From the NCBI RefSeq assembly GCF_002563675.1, contig NZ_PDJC01000001.1, positions 2,108,001 through 2,172,000 on the forward strand: a stretch of DNA of 64,000 nt, written 5' to 3'. Source of the stretch: Propionicimonas paludicola (GTDB lineage Bacteria; Actinomycetota; Actinomycetes; Propionibacteriales; Propionibacteriaceae). Shown here in pieces: positions 26,949-35,919 of this stretch (positions are counted from its first letter, which is position 1; every line of letters begins with the position of its first letter). Below the pieces are notes generated by a model. It was not told the DNA's origin. It saw only the letters and a list, made by a program, of their open reading frames with translations, and searched no databases. A program made the position numbers and the translations under genes.

Positions 26949-27035
26949 CCTGCTCTGCGCCTGACGCACCGGGCTGACGAGCCGGAACACGGCACCTCAG
27001 CTGCCCTCCGAAGCAACATCATCGAGTACCGGCAG

Positions 27036-27248
27036 CTACTGCTGAGCGGAGCCACCGCCGGCGCACTGCGCAGCTGAGCTCGGGCGAACGTGACCGCCGA
27101 GGCTCGAGATCCAGGCGGCCAGCAGGATCAGCCCGGCGATCGTGGTTGTGATGGTCCTGTGATGTTGCCGTGAGGCTGGTGAGACGTCCGAGACGCAGGC
27201 TGATTGCGAGGTCGGGACGTCCGGCTGGATCGAGGAGAAGTGCGCCAT
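27036..27248 (-). CDS. Possible small membrane protein
   Basis: A 70-codon frame from ATG 27248 down to 27036, divergent from and overlapping the start of the next gene. It contains one good hydrophobic helix (TIAGLILLAAWISSL) with a basic residue before it, and codon third positions are mostly G or C. There is only a distant GGAG upstream. It could be a shadow; low confidence. Confidence 0.25.
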   Translation of the reverse strand: MAHFSSIQPDVPTSQSACVSDVSPASRQHHRTITTTIAGLILLAAWISSLGGHVRPSSAAQCAGGGSAQQ

Positions 27249-27738
27249 GGTTCGTTTGGCTCCAGAACTCATCGGGATCGCCACACTGGCGGCGGCGGGT
27301 CTGCTGGCCGGCTGCGCCATCACCGATGCGGCCGCCGTCGCCGGCGGACAGGTGCCGTCGGCCCTGCCGGTGGCCCAAGAGGTCTACCTGAACGAGTGCG
27401 GCCACGAACTGGTCTCGAAGCCGGGTACTTTCACTCTGACCTGCGCGGACGCCGGCCAGACCCTGCAAGGCCTGACTTGGAGCGGCTGGGGCACTCCGGA
27501 AGCCATCGCCACCGGAACCGAGGTGGTGAACCTTTGTACGCCGTCCTGCGTGGCCGGACGAGTGGCCAGCCTTCCGGTCGAGGTTCGCGCCTCTCAGCTG
27601 GTGACCGGCAAGTCGGCGATCGCCTACACCCGGCTGACTGTGACCGTGACCGGGCGGCTCCCCGCCGGGCTCAGTTCACCGGAGGACTTCACTCTCGACA
27701 GTCCCGACACCAGGCACGACGCACAGGGTGGGAAGTGA
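27247..27738 (+). CDS. Putative lipoprotein
   Basis: 163 residues with AGGAG 9 bases before the ATG. A signal peptide ends in the lipobox LLAGC, so the mature protein should be anchored outside the membrane. The mature part has three further cysteines in two clusters (NECGHE, LTCADAG, LCTPSC) and is rich in Thr/Val strand-like segments. No family recognised. The polysaccharide deacetylase begins 2 bases after its stop, so the two are probably co-transcribed. Confidence 0.75.
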   Translation: MVRLAPELIGIATLAAAGLLAGCAITDAAAVAGGQVPSALPVAQEVYLNECGHELVSKPGTFTLTCADAGQTLQGLTWSGWGTPEAIATGTEVVNLCTPSCVAGRVASLPVEVRASQLVTGKSAIAYTRLTVTVTGRLPAGLSSPEDFTLDSPDTRHDAQGGK

Positions 27739-27740
27739 TC

Positions 27741-28649
27741 ATGGTTACGTCATCCCTGCATCGCGCGCTGCTGATCGTCCCGCTGGCCATCACTCTGGCA
27801 CTCGGTGGCTGTGCGGCAGCTCCGGCACAGCACCACCGAAGCGACGTACCGGCCAGCGGCGCGGTGGTCGCCGAACCCAGCCCGAGGAGCACGTTCACGG
27901 CCCACGCCAGCGCGACTCCGTCCGGCTCCCCCGGCTCGCCGACCGCAAGCCCCGCCACGCCGACGACCGCGAGCCCGACGGGCCCGGCAACACCGTCCCC
28001 CAACGCCTCCACGATGGCCGCGATGCCGGAGCAGTCCGCCAAAGTGAACTGCCGCAAGGTGAAGTGCATTGCACTGACCTTCGACGACGGCCCCGGCCCC
28101 TACACCCTGCACCTGCTGCACTACCTACGAGCCGCGGACGCCCGGGCCACCTTCTTCATGGTGGGCACTCAGGTGGCGTCCCACCCGTCGGTAGCCCATG
28201 CCGTCGCGGCGGACGGCAACGAGATCGGGATCCATACCTGGGACCACCCGAACCTCACCAAGCTCAGCCCGGCTCGAATCAATCAGGAGATCACCTCGAC
28301 CGCTCGGGAGATCGAGAAGGTGGCTGGGTTCCACCCACGGTTCCTGCGCCCGCCCTACGGGGCGATGAACGCCCAGGTGCACACCGTGGCCGGAGAGGAC
28401 GGCCTGGCGATGGCCCTGTGGAGCGTGGACACCCTGGACTGGAAGACCCGGAGCACCTCGAAGACCGTGGCGGCTGCGCTCGGTGGAGCTCGCCGGGGCG
28501 GAATCATCCTGCTCCACGACATCCATCCCTGGTCGGTGGCGGCGGTACCGCAGATCCTCCAGGGTCTGCAGAAGCAGGGCTACACCCTGGTCACCGTCAG
28601 CGAGCTGCTCGGCAAAGTGAAGCCCGGCCGCGCCTATGCCCACCGGTGA
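27741..28649 (+). CDS. Polysaccharide deacetylase (NodB/CE4 family), lipoprotein
   Basis: 302 residues. Lipobox LGGC, then a Ser/Thr/Pro-rich linker of about 70 residues, then a CE4 domain. Motif 1 is TFDDGPG (catalytic and metal Asp), motif 2 is HTWDHP (metal His pair), motif 3 is RPPYGAMN, motif 4 is WSVDTLDW and motif 5 is ILLHDIHP: all complete. It removes N-acetyl groups from peptidoglycan or another GlcNAc polymer outside the cell. Start chosen at ATG 27741 after GGGAAG. Confidence 0.92.
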   Translation: MVTSSLHRALLIVPLAITLALGGCAAAPAQHHRSDVPASGAVVAEPSPRSTFTAHASATPSGSPGSPTASPATPTTASPTGPATPSPNASTMAAMPEQSAKVNCRKVKCIALTFDDGPGPYTLHLLHYLRAADARATFFMVGTQVASHPSVAHAVAADGNEIGIHTWDHPNLTKLSPARINQEITSTAREIEKVAGFHPRFLRPPYGAMNAQVHTVAGEDGLAMALWSVDTLDWKTRSTSKTVAAALGGARRGGIILLHDIHPWSVAAVPQILQGLQKQGYTLVTVSELLGKVKPGRAYAHR

Positions 28650-28698
28650 ACCGCGTCGGGTTCGCCGACTCCTGAGGGCCGTCGGGTAGAACTGAGTC

Positions 28699-29373
28699 AT
28701 GACATCGTCGGTAGTACTGCTCGTCGAGGACGACGCGGATCTGCGACTGACCACCCGCCTGGTGCTGGAGCGCCAGGGGTTCACGGTGGTCACCGCAGAG
28801 GACGGCGTGGACGCTCTGGACCGCCTGCGCGACCAGAGCGTCGACGTCGCCGTGGTCGATGTGCTGATGCCGAGGATGGACGGGCTGACCCTGCTGCGCG
28901 AGCTGCGGACCTCCGTTGAGCACGCCGAGCTTCCGGTGCTGCTGCTCACAGCGCGGGACCTGCCCAGCGACCAGGTCGGTGGCCTGGACGCCGGCGCGGA
29001 CGATTACGTGGTCAAGCCCTTCGACTCGGCGGTCCTGGCGGCCCGGCTTCGAGTACTGCTGCGTCACCGAGGCCCGTCGGCGGCGCCGACGTGGCACGAG
29101 CTCGGCGAGTTGCGGATCGACCGCGAGGGCATGGTCGTAGAGCGAGCCGGGCAGCCGGTCGAGCTCAGCGCCACCGAGTTCCGGCTGCTCGATGCGCTGC
29201 TGGAACACGCCGGCCAAGTGCTTTCCCGCGAGCAACTCCTTCATCTGGTCTGGGGCAGTGCGGACTGGGGTGAGCCGCGGGTGGTCGATGTGAACGTCCA
29301 GCGGCTGCGCGCCAAGATCGGTGCGGACAAGATCGTCACCCTGCGTGGCAGCGGCTACAAGCTCGTCCGATGA
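28699..29373 (+). CDS. OmpR-family response regulator
   Basis: 224 residues. Receiver domain with acidic pair EDD at the start, phospho-acceptor Asp54 (VVDVLMP) and the conserved Lys in VVKPFD. C-terminal winged helix of the OmpR type (ELSATEFRLLDALL, RVVDVNVQRLRAKIG). The histidine kinase start overlaps its stop by 4 bases, so the pair forms one system. Targets unknown; the nearby cell-wall deacetylase is a candidate. Confidence 0.94.
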   Translation: MTSSVVLLVEDDADLRLTTRLVLERQGFTVVTAEDGVDALDRLRDQSVDVAVVDVLMPRMDGLTLLRELRTSVEHAELPVLLLTARDLPSDQVGGLDAGADDYVVKPFDSAVLAARLRVLLRHRGPSAAPTWHELGELRIDREGMVVERAGQPVELSATEFRLLDALLEHAGQVLSREQLLHLVWGSADWGEPRVVDVNVQRLRAKIGADKIVTLRGSGYKLVR

Positions 29374-30644
29374 GTCCGGCGAAGATCCCCTGGTGGCGGT
29401 CACTGGGCTCGCGGATCGCCCTGGCCGTCGTCGCGGTCACTCTGGCCGTCCTGCTGCCGGTCGGAGCCTATGTCGACTACCAGGCCGCCGTGGACGCCCG
29501 GGAGCGGCTGCGCGCCGACACTCTCAACCGCCTCGATACCGCCAGTGCGCTCTTCCGCTCCTTCGGACAGCTGCGCTACTCAGCCACCACTGACCCCGCT
29601 CTGGTCCCGACCGAACTGCGTCGGGTGGCGGTCGGCCAGCGCGAGACCTACTTCGACGGCGACACCATGTGGGCGGTCGAACGGCTGAGTGCGGAGCAGA
29701 TCCTCGCGGTGAACACCGGCGCGGCCACCCTGCAGCAGCAGCGTGCCCAACTTGAGCGCAGCCTTGGTGTCGCCGGACTGGCCGCGGCGGTACTCGGCGG
29801 CAGCTTGGGTTGGCTGGCCGGCTCGCGGCTCTCCCGCCGGGCCCGGCGGGGAGCCGCAGCGGCGCTGCGGATCGCGGCGATGGAACCAGGGGTGACCGCG
29901 ACCCAACCCGGTCGCGACGAGGTCGCCGCGCTGACCCGATCGGTGGACCAACTGGCCGATGCGCTGAACGGCCGGATCGATCGCGAGCGGGCCTTCACCG
30001 CCTATGCCGCGCATGAGCTACGGACGCCGGTGACCGCGCTGGTCAGCGCGGCCGAACTACTTGGCGAGGACGAGGCCAGCCGACTGGTCCGCGGTCAGGC
30101 GGGGCGCCTGCGGGTCTTGGTCGCCGACCTCCTGGAGATCTCCCGGATCGACTCCGACGAGCCGGCCCAGTTAACGCCGACCGATGCCGCCGAAGCGGTC
30201 CGGGCCAGTCTGGCTGGGACCGGGATCAGCGGCCTGGTTCGGCTTGTCGTCGCGTCATCCGGGCCGGTACTGGTCGAACAGCGTCGACTAGATCGAGTGC
30301 TGGCCAATGTGATCGCGAACGCGCACCGGCACGGACGTCCACCGGTGGTGCTCACCGTCGACCGAGCGCAGATCACCGTCGAGGATCACGGTGCCGGCTT
30401 CCCCGACTGGCTACTCAGCGGTGGCCCCCGGCGCTTCGGAGCCGACGGCCCGACCCGCGGGCATGGCCTGGGTCTGGCGATCGCCCAAGCGCAGGCAACC
30501 GCGATGGGCGGCGGTCTGAGCTTCTCCAACCCGATCGGCGACGACGGATCGGTCTCCGGCGCCAGGGTGACCGTGACGCTGGCCGAGCCGGCCACCGCAC
30601 CGTCCCGCGACGGGGTTGTGCCAGTCAGGCCGTCCGCGACCTGA
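29370..30644 (+). CDS. Sensor histidine kinase
   Basis: 424 residues. Membrane helices at about 16-36 and 133-152 enclose an extracytoplasmic sensor of ~95 residues, followed by HAMP-like sequence. The H-box AAHELRTP has the phospho-accepting His215; the N-box is NVIANAHRHG, with G-boxes VEDHGAGFP and GHGLGLAI. It pairs with the response regulator upstream. Its 3' end overlaps the convergent gene by 20 bases. The signal is unknown. Confidence 0.94.
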   Translation: MSPAKIPWWRSLGSRIALAVVAVTLAVLLPVGAYVDYQAAVDARERLRADTLNRLDTASALFRSFGQLRYSATTDPALVPTELRRVAVGQRETYFDGDTMWAVERLSAEQILAVNTGAATLQQQRAQLERSLGVAGLAAAVLGGSLGWLAGSRLSRRARRGAAAALRIAAMEPGVTATQPGRDEVAALTRSVDQLADALNGRIDRERAFTAYAAHELRTPVTALVSAAELLGEDEASRLVRGQAGRLRVLVADLLEISRIDSDEPAQLTPTDAAEAVRASLAGTGISGLVRLVVASSGPVLVEQRRLDRVLANVIANAHRHGRPPVVLTVDRAQITVEDHGAGFPDWLLSGGPRRFGADGPTRGHGLGLAIAQAQATAMGGGLSFSNPIGDDGSVSGARVTVTLAEPATAPSRDGVVPVRPSAT

Positions 30645-31188
30645 GGTCGGCACCGGCCATCTGCGGTCGAGGCGCCACCCGAGCGGTGCGGATCTCGAGT
30701 TGGGGCAGCCAATGCAGATCGAGCGTGTCGGCGAAGGTGCACACCGGGTCCGGCTCGACTTGTGACTGTTGCGCCTGGCGCGCCTTGAGAGCCACCAAGT
30801 AGAGCGCCCTGGCCCCGAGAGACACCGCCGAAGCGCTCGCGGCCAGGACGAGACATCCGCGCCAGTCGGTGGCCAGCTGCGCGCTCACGGCCAGCGCGAA
30901 GCCGGACGCGGTCGCCACCGCGACGATCAGCCCGAGGACGACCGTACGGAGTCTGAGCTGGTGGCCGGCTGCGGCCTGACCAACGGCGAGCTGGGTCATG
31001 GCGGCGACCAGGGCGAACCAGACCAGACCCGGCTGAACGGGAGCCGAGAGCATGGCCACTGCCAGGCCGAGTCCCCAGGCCAGGGTGTCGGTGACGAGGA
31101 CCAACACTGCGCGACGCAGTCCGTCCGGCCAGGTCTGCTCAAGAGAGCCGACCAGCTCGCCGGGTACCGGCTCGTGGATGCCGTTCAT
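30625..31188 (-). CDS. Four-helix membrane protein resembling the N-terminal domain of CapD/WbpM proteins
   Basis: 187 residues whose ATG overlaps the stop of the LuxR-type gene before it (ATGA), so the two should be translated together. Four hydrophobic helices lie between residues ~25 and 135, followed by a soluble tail. The layout (LVTDTLAW in helix 1, a final helix ending LGARALYLVALKAR) resembles the membrane part of the nucleotide-sugar dehydratase at 53948-55765, but the catalytic domain is absent. Function unknown. Its 3' end overlaps the convergent histidine kinase. Confidence 0.65.
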   Translation of the reverse strand: MNGIHEPVPGELVGSLEQTWPDGLRRAVLVLVTDTLAWGLGLAVAMLSAPVQPGLVWFALVAAMTQLAVGQAAAGHQLRLRTVVLGLIVAVATASGFALAVSAQLATDWRGCLVLAASASAVSLGARALYLVALKARQAQQSQVEPDPVCTFADTLDLHWLPQLEIRTARVAPRPQMAGADLRSRTA

Positions 31189-33149
31189 CGACGGAGCAAT
31201 CCGGAGTCGCGGGCCTTGCGTACCAGTTCCGAGCGAGACGTCGCCCCGAATTTGGCGCGCAGCGCCACCACCTGCTTGCGGACCGTGTTCACCGAGACCT
31301 GGAGAGTCGCGGCAATGTCGGGGACGGACTCAGAACTCGCCAGCAACGGCAGCAGGATCTGCTCCCGCTTGGTGAGCGAGATGGCCCGCGGCAGGCTCTC
31401 CCCCACTCGCGGCAGTTGCCGCAGTGCCTTGAGGACCTTGGTGTCGATGAGCCGTCCGGCGCCCGGCTGACTCTCCACACAGTCGAGCAGCGCGTCCCGC
31501 ACGTTGGCCGGCAGAAGTCCGATCGGCAGCCAGTAGCTGTGCGCCGAGCACAGCGACACCGCCTCGACCGCCGCCAAGGTTCGCGACGTCTCGTCCGCCT
31601 CGACGTCGACCAGCATCGAGCCGGCCCGAATCAACTTCAGCGAGACCCGATCGGTGAGCAGCGTGGTGCCGTCGAAGATGCCCGAGTCGCACGACCGGAT
31701 CGCCTCTTCGGCATCGCCGGCCCAGAGCTGAGCCAATGCCAGCGGCGCCCAGCGCCACGGCGTCGGGATCGCCTTCAACCCGTCGAGCGCGGCTGCGGAG
31801 GCACCCAGCCGGGACAGCAGCAGACTCCGGGCCCGCCGCAGCAGCGTGGATCCGAGGCCTTCCTGATGCTCGGTCGAGGCGACGCCTTGGCGAACCTTGG
31901 CGGAGTCGAGCTGGCCCAAGGCCATCGCCGCATCGCCCCAGAGTGCGGCGTAGACGGCCTGCACGTAGATGATGATTGTCCACTGCGGTTGCCCCAGTGC
32001 GAGGCCGTCCAGCTCGACCATCGCGGCCCGGGCGCCCTCGCGGTCCAGGGTGCGCAGGCAGGCGATGACGCGCACCAGGACTCTCGACAGGGCATCCTGC
32101 GAGCCGAGCCCTCGCCGGAACCAGGCCAGCCGGAGCGGCGGGCCCACCTGCCGGCCGTCAGCATCCGAACAGCCGAGCATCTCCAGAGCGAGGTCACGAG
32201 TGCCGACCGCGAAGTCTTCGGCAAGGCGCGGCTCGAGGGTGATCGCGAACTCCGCCTCGGCAACACAGCGGGCCAGCTCGCCGCCGGCCAAGGCCAGCTG
32301 TGCCGAGGCCGACCGGAAGGCGGCCTCCACCGCGGGGCTCGGCGCCCGACCCTCGGCGCGGCGCTCCGCGATGAAGGTGGACACCTCTGCGCCAGTCCTG
32401 TTGGCGTCCTCGATTCCGCTACCCCCATGGCCGGCCGGCAGCATCCGCTGGGCAAGCATCCACATCGTGCCTGCGGCAACAGCTGTGTCGGTGCGCGGCG
32501 CATTGGCCCAGTGGGAGTGGAAGGCCAGGCCGTCCGCCACAACGCTGCGGACGTACTCACCATCGGAGCGATAGCCCTGGGCGTTGGTGGCCCGGGCCGC
32601 GGCCCAGGCGAAGGTGAGCATCGGGTTCATGGCACGTGCCGACCGCGGCAGATCCTCGAACACCGCGCGCACCGGCAACTCGTCGACGAGATCGAGCGAA
32701 GGCAGGTGATCGGTCCAGATCCTGCCGACGGCCTCCCATGCCTCCAGCAGAATGGCCCAGCGCAAGGCATCGGCCATCAGGGCCGGCTCAGGATTGGCGA
32801 ACCAGCAGGTCATCAAGCGACGGGCCGCCTGCGCCTCCAGCGCATCGGCGGACGGCTTGGCCAGGCCGCCCACGATCGGGCGACGGATGGCGATCGAGCG
32901 CGGCTGATCGATCCAGTCGGCGATGCCGGCCTGGAGCGCCCACGACGAGAGTTCCGACCACGAGCTGGGTACCGGGAGATGCTGGCCCAGGGCTTCGCGC
33001 ATGAAGGCCAGCCGGTGCTCATCCAACTCCAGCCAGAGCCCCAGCATCTCGCGCACTTGGATCCCATCGGTGACAGGAATGCTCGGTGGGGCCACGATCA
33101 CAGGACGATCGTTGCGGCGCGTCCCGTTCATCTCACTCTGATCAATCAT
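31185..33149 (-). CDS. Large LuxR-type regulator without ATPase domain (paralogue A2)
   Basis: 654 residues from ATG 33149, preceded by GGGGAG; an in-frame GTG at 33170 lacks a site. The C-terminal DNA-binding domain reads LTKREQILLPLL ... VSVNTVRKQVVALRAKFGATSRSELVRKA. The body is helical repeat with the NPMLTFAWAAARA segment seen in the other A-type paralogues. No P-loop. It is the only one of the five with a translationally coupled partner, the four-helix membrane protein downstream. Confidence 0.82.
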   Translation of the reverse strand: MIDQSEMNGTRRNDRPVIVAPPSIPVTDGIQVREMLGLWLELDEHRLAFMREALGQHLPVPSSWSELSSWALQAGIADWIDQPRSIAIRRPIVGGLAKPSADALEAQAARRLMTCWFANPEPALMADALRWAILLEAWEAVGRIWTDHLPSLDLVDELPVRAVFEDLPRSARAMNPMLTFAWAAARATNAQGYRSDGEYVRSVVADGLAFHSHWANAPRTDTAVAAGTMWMLAQRMLPAGHGGSGIEDANRTGAEVSTFIAERRAEGRAPSPAVEAAFRSASAQLALAGGELARCVAEAEFAITLEPRLAEDFAVGTRDLALEMLGCSDADGRQVGPPLRLAWFRRGLGSQDALSRVLVRVIACLRTLDREGARAAMVELDGLALGQPQWTIIIYVQAVYAALWGDAAMALGQLDSAKVRQGVASTEHQEGLGSTLLRRARSLLLSRLGASAAALDGLKAIPTPWRWAPLALAQLWAGDAEEAIRSCDSGIFDGTTLLTDRVSLKLIRAGSMLVDVEADETSRTLAAVEAVSLCSAHSYWLPIGLLPANVRDALLDCVESQPGAGRLIDTKVLKALRQLPRVGESLPRAISLTKREQILLPLLASSESVPDIAATLQVSVNTVRKQVVALRAKFGATSRSELVRKARDSGLLRR

Positions 33150-33752
33150 CCCGACTCCCCACGGCTGCACGGCACTCGGGGCAGTGGTCCGAGTGAGAAG
33201 CGGTGGGGAACAAGGGGTGCCTGCTCCCCACCACCCGCCTCTGGGCCAACGTCCAGCCGCAGGCCACCGTCATGGCCTGCGGGGCGGACCTCGGGCGGTA
33301 TGTCCGCTCGAACGTCGGCACCTTCCTTGGCCGCCGCATGAATCGGCGACTCAGTTGAGCCTCCGTGCGGAAGGCCACCTTCCCGGCTGCCCCATTGGGC
33401 AAAAACTGTCAGCGACCCAGCCGTCGGGCCCGGCGGGAACAGCAAGTAGCGCCGCGATTGGTACAGGATGGGTCGACCGGCTACCACAACTTGGCCAACA
33501 GGGATGGCGCCGCTGTCGGGTGCGCTGACCAGATCGATACCGTCTCGATGCACCCAGCTGAACCATCTTCGGCACCCTTTGCTGGTCTCGGCTCAGCCAG
33601 CCGCCGAACAGCCCAACCCCGCCACCTAGCGTCACTTGCGAGAGACGTGGACTTGCCGGGGATCGTTGCCAATCCACTGGATCAGGTTTGGTCAAGGGAC
33701 TGGTGCACCGGTGTGGCCACGGCGACAGCGACGAGCGAAAGCGTGGCGCCAG
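33150..33752. other. Gene-poor stretch upstream of LuxR-type paralogue A2
   Basis: About 600 bases. Frames present are short and Arg/Pro-rich. A TTGACCAAAC on the minus strand near 33686-33695 resembles the repeat found upstream of paralogue B2 at 36063-36152. Confidence 0.4.
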
Positions 33753-33965
33753 ATGTCCGAGTTGATCCTGATCGGGGCAGCGATTCTCGCCGCCGCCGCC
33801 GGGGCAGCCTGGCTCGGCATCCACAGGGCGCCCGAGACACCGACCTGGGTATGCCGATACTGCCGAGTGGACTTCGCCAGCGAGCCGGAGGCGATCCTTC
33901 ACTGCCAGCTCATGCACCCCGACGAGTTCGCCGAGCAGCAGCGCTGGTCAGCCGGTCTGCTCTGA
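33753..33965 (+). CDS. Small membrane-anchored protein with a C2H2-like zinc finger
   Basis: 70 residues from ATG 33753. An N-terminal membrane helix (LILIGAAILAAAAGAAWLG) is followed by a short linker and a finger-like sequence, CRYCRVDFASEPEAILHCQLMH, which has CxxC then HCxxxH at C2H2 spacing (listed here over its 22 residues only by its ends CRYC and HCQLMH). It lies between two LuxR-type regulator genes and is convergent with the next one. No family is known to me. A longer upstream frame lacks this clean membrane start. Confidence 0.6.
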   Translation: MSELILIGAAILAAAAGAAWLGIHRAPETPTWVCRYCRVDFASEPEAILHCQLMHPDEFAEQQRWSAGLL

Positions 33966-33969
33966 GCGG

Positions 33970-35919
33970 CTACAGATCGCCGGCTTCCTGAGCCAGGCGG
34001 ACCAACTCGCTGCGGCTCTTCGCGCCGTACTTCTGCCGCAGAGCAACGACCTGCTTACGCACAGTGTGCGGTGACAGATGAAGCTTGGCGGCAACCTCCG
34101 GAACCGGATCATCACCGACCAGCAGGGGCAACAGCGAGCGTTCCCGACGAGTCAGGTGTACCTGTGCCACGATCGCACCCCCACCGGCTTCCAGGGCCGC
34201 AAGCCGCGCCAGCCACTCCTGCTGCTCGTCGTCCAGCACTGGTTCGGTTGCGAGGAAGCGTCCGACCAGAGCATCGATCGCCTCGCGCGGTAGTAGCGCC
34301 AGCGCGAGCATGTTGCGCCGGTGGAGGCACTCCCCAACCACCTCGGCGAGTTGCGCATCCCGCTCGCCTGAGGTGTCGCCGAGCAGCGCCTCCACCGCGG
34401 CCCGGATCACCCGCAGGGACAGCCGATCGTTGTGCGTAGGGGACGGGTCGAACAGACCTTCTTCGGCCACCCGGCCAGCTGCGGCGAACTCACCAGACCA
34501 CATCAAAGCGCGCGCATGGGCTACCCAGCGCATCGCACTCGGGACCCGCTCGGCAGCCTTGACCGCCGCCCCACGGGCACCCAGCCGATCCAGCAGATCG
34601 ATCCGAGCCCGCCGAACCAGCGCCGCCCCCAGTGGCTCGTGAGCCTCTACCGAGACCATGGAATGGCGAGTGAGCTCGGCGTCCAGCCAGCGCAGCGCCT
34701 CAGCCGGGTCGCCCCAGAGCGTCGCGGCGAGAGAAGCCACCCACATCAACACCGTCCAGCGCGGAGTGCCGGCGGGGAGGGCTCCGATCGCCTGCAGCTG
34801 TCGCTCGCAAGCTTCTCGGTCGAGTTCACGCAGCGCGCCGAGTGCATCGGCAAGCCGACCCGCAGTGAGGTCCGCCGCGACGAGGTCCAGCGGGCATTCC
34901 GGCGAGACCCAGGCCTCAACCTCTCGACTCTCGATCTGCCGCTCGACGCAGCCGGCCAGCTCCCTGGCCAAGGCTCCGGTCCCAGTGGCGATCACCGCAC
35001 CCACGCGGGCCGATAGCGCCAGGCAGTAGCTGGCCTCGCTGGCCGTGCGCGCATAGTCACCTCGCGACAAGGCGGTTTGAGCAGAGGCAGCCCGGAACAT
35101 CGCCTCTGCCATGCGGCTCGGTGGCCAGCCGAGCGCACGCTGCCGATCAATCAGCTCGGCCACCTCCGACTGTGTGGCGGTCGCTGCGTCCAGGGCGCCG
35201 GCCGGTGAGCTTCCCGGCGCGATCCGCTGGACCAACATCCACAGCGTGGCAGCCTGCACGGCGGCGTCCGCACTTGTCGCCTGCCGCCAACTCGAATGCA
35301 GTTCCGTCGCATCTGAGATCAGGTGGCGGCGCAACTCGGACGGCCGAGATGCTCGTCCGGACAGTTCTGCTCGAGACTGTGCCCAGGCCACGCTGAGCAG
35401 AGGAGCCGCGGCTCGGGCATCGGCCGGCAGCCAGGCCAGCAACTCAGTCACGCCGTCGTTCTGCCAGGCGGCCCCCGGGAGCAGATGGCGCATCCAGATC
35501 GTCGCCAGCACCTCCCAGGACTCACTGGTCACCGCCCACTGCACTGCGTCAGCGACGAACTCCGGAGCCGGGCAGAGCACCCAGTAGTCCAAGAGAACCT
35601 TGCTCGCGGACGCCCGCTCGGCGGAGCTCGCCACCGAGCTGGACCAGGCCCGCGACACGCGAACCGGCTCGCCCGAGCTCGTGTCACTCACACCGAGCTC
35701 GTCCAGCCACTGACGGATCGCCGACCAGTCTGCGGCCAAACTGCGCGGGCCTGCGGCCGCTTTGGTGAAGGCGAGGCGCGCGGCATCCAGTTCGGTCCAG
35801 CTGGCCAGCATTGCCAGCACCTCACTCGTCCTGTCATTCACCGATTGTCTCGGCTTCCACCGCTGATACCTGGCTGCCGATGCCATCGGATCAGGTCCGG
35901 CTGAAGCTTCGGAATGCAT
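33970..35919 (-). CDS. Large LuxR-type regulator without ATPase domain (paralogue A3)
   Basis: 649 residues; GAGGGAG lies 6 bases before the ATG. DNA-binding domain LTRRERSLLPLL ... SPHTVRKQVVALRQKYGAKS is nearly the same as in the gene at 6475-8415, marking these two as close relatives. The body has APLLSVAWAQSRAE and other LAL-like helical repeats, and no Walker motifs. It is divergent from paralogue B2 across a 530-bp region with direct repeats. Confidence 0.82.
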   Translation of the reverse strand: MHSEASAGPDPMASAARYQRWKPRQSVNDRTSEVLAMLASWTELDAARLAFTKAAAGPRSLAADWSAIRQWLDELGVSDTSSGEPVRVSRAWSSSVASSAERASASKVLLDYWVLCPAPEFVADAVQWAVTSESWEVLATIWMRHLLPGAAWQNDGVTELLAWLPADARAAAPLLSVAWAQSRAELSGRASRPSELRRHLISDATELHSSWRQATSADAAVQAATLWMLVQRIAPGSSPAGALDAATATQSEVAELIDRQRALGWPPSRMAEAMFRAASAQTALSRGDYARTASEASYCLALSARVGAVIATGTGALARELAGCVERQIESREVEAWVSPECPLDLVAADLTAGRLADALGALRELDREACERQLQAIGALPAGTPRWTVLMWVASLAATLWGDPAEALRWLDAELTRHSMVSVEAHEPLGAALVRRARIDLLDRLGARGAAVKAAERVPSAMRWVAHARALMWSGEFAAAGRVAEEGLFDPSPTHNDRLSLRVIRAAVEALLGDTSGERDAQLAEVVGECLHRRNMLALALLPREAIDALVGRFLATEPVLDDEQQEWLARLAALEAGGGAIVAQVHLTRRERSLLPLLVGDDPVPEVAAKLHLSPHTVRKQVVALRQKYGAKSRSELVRLAQEAGDL

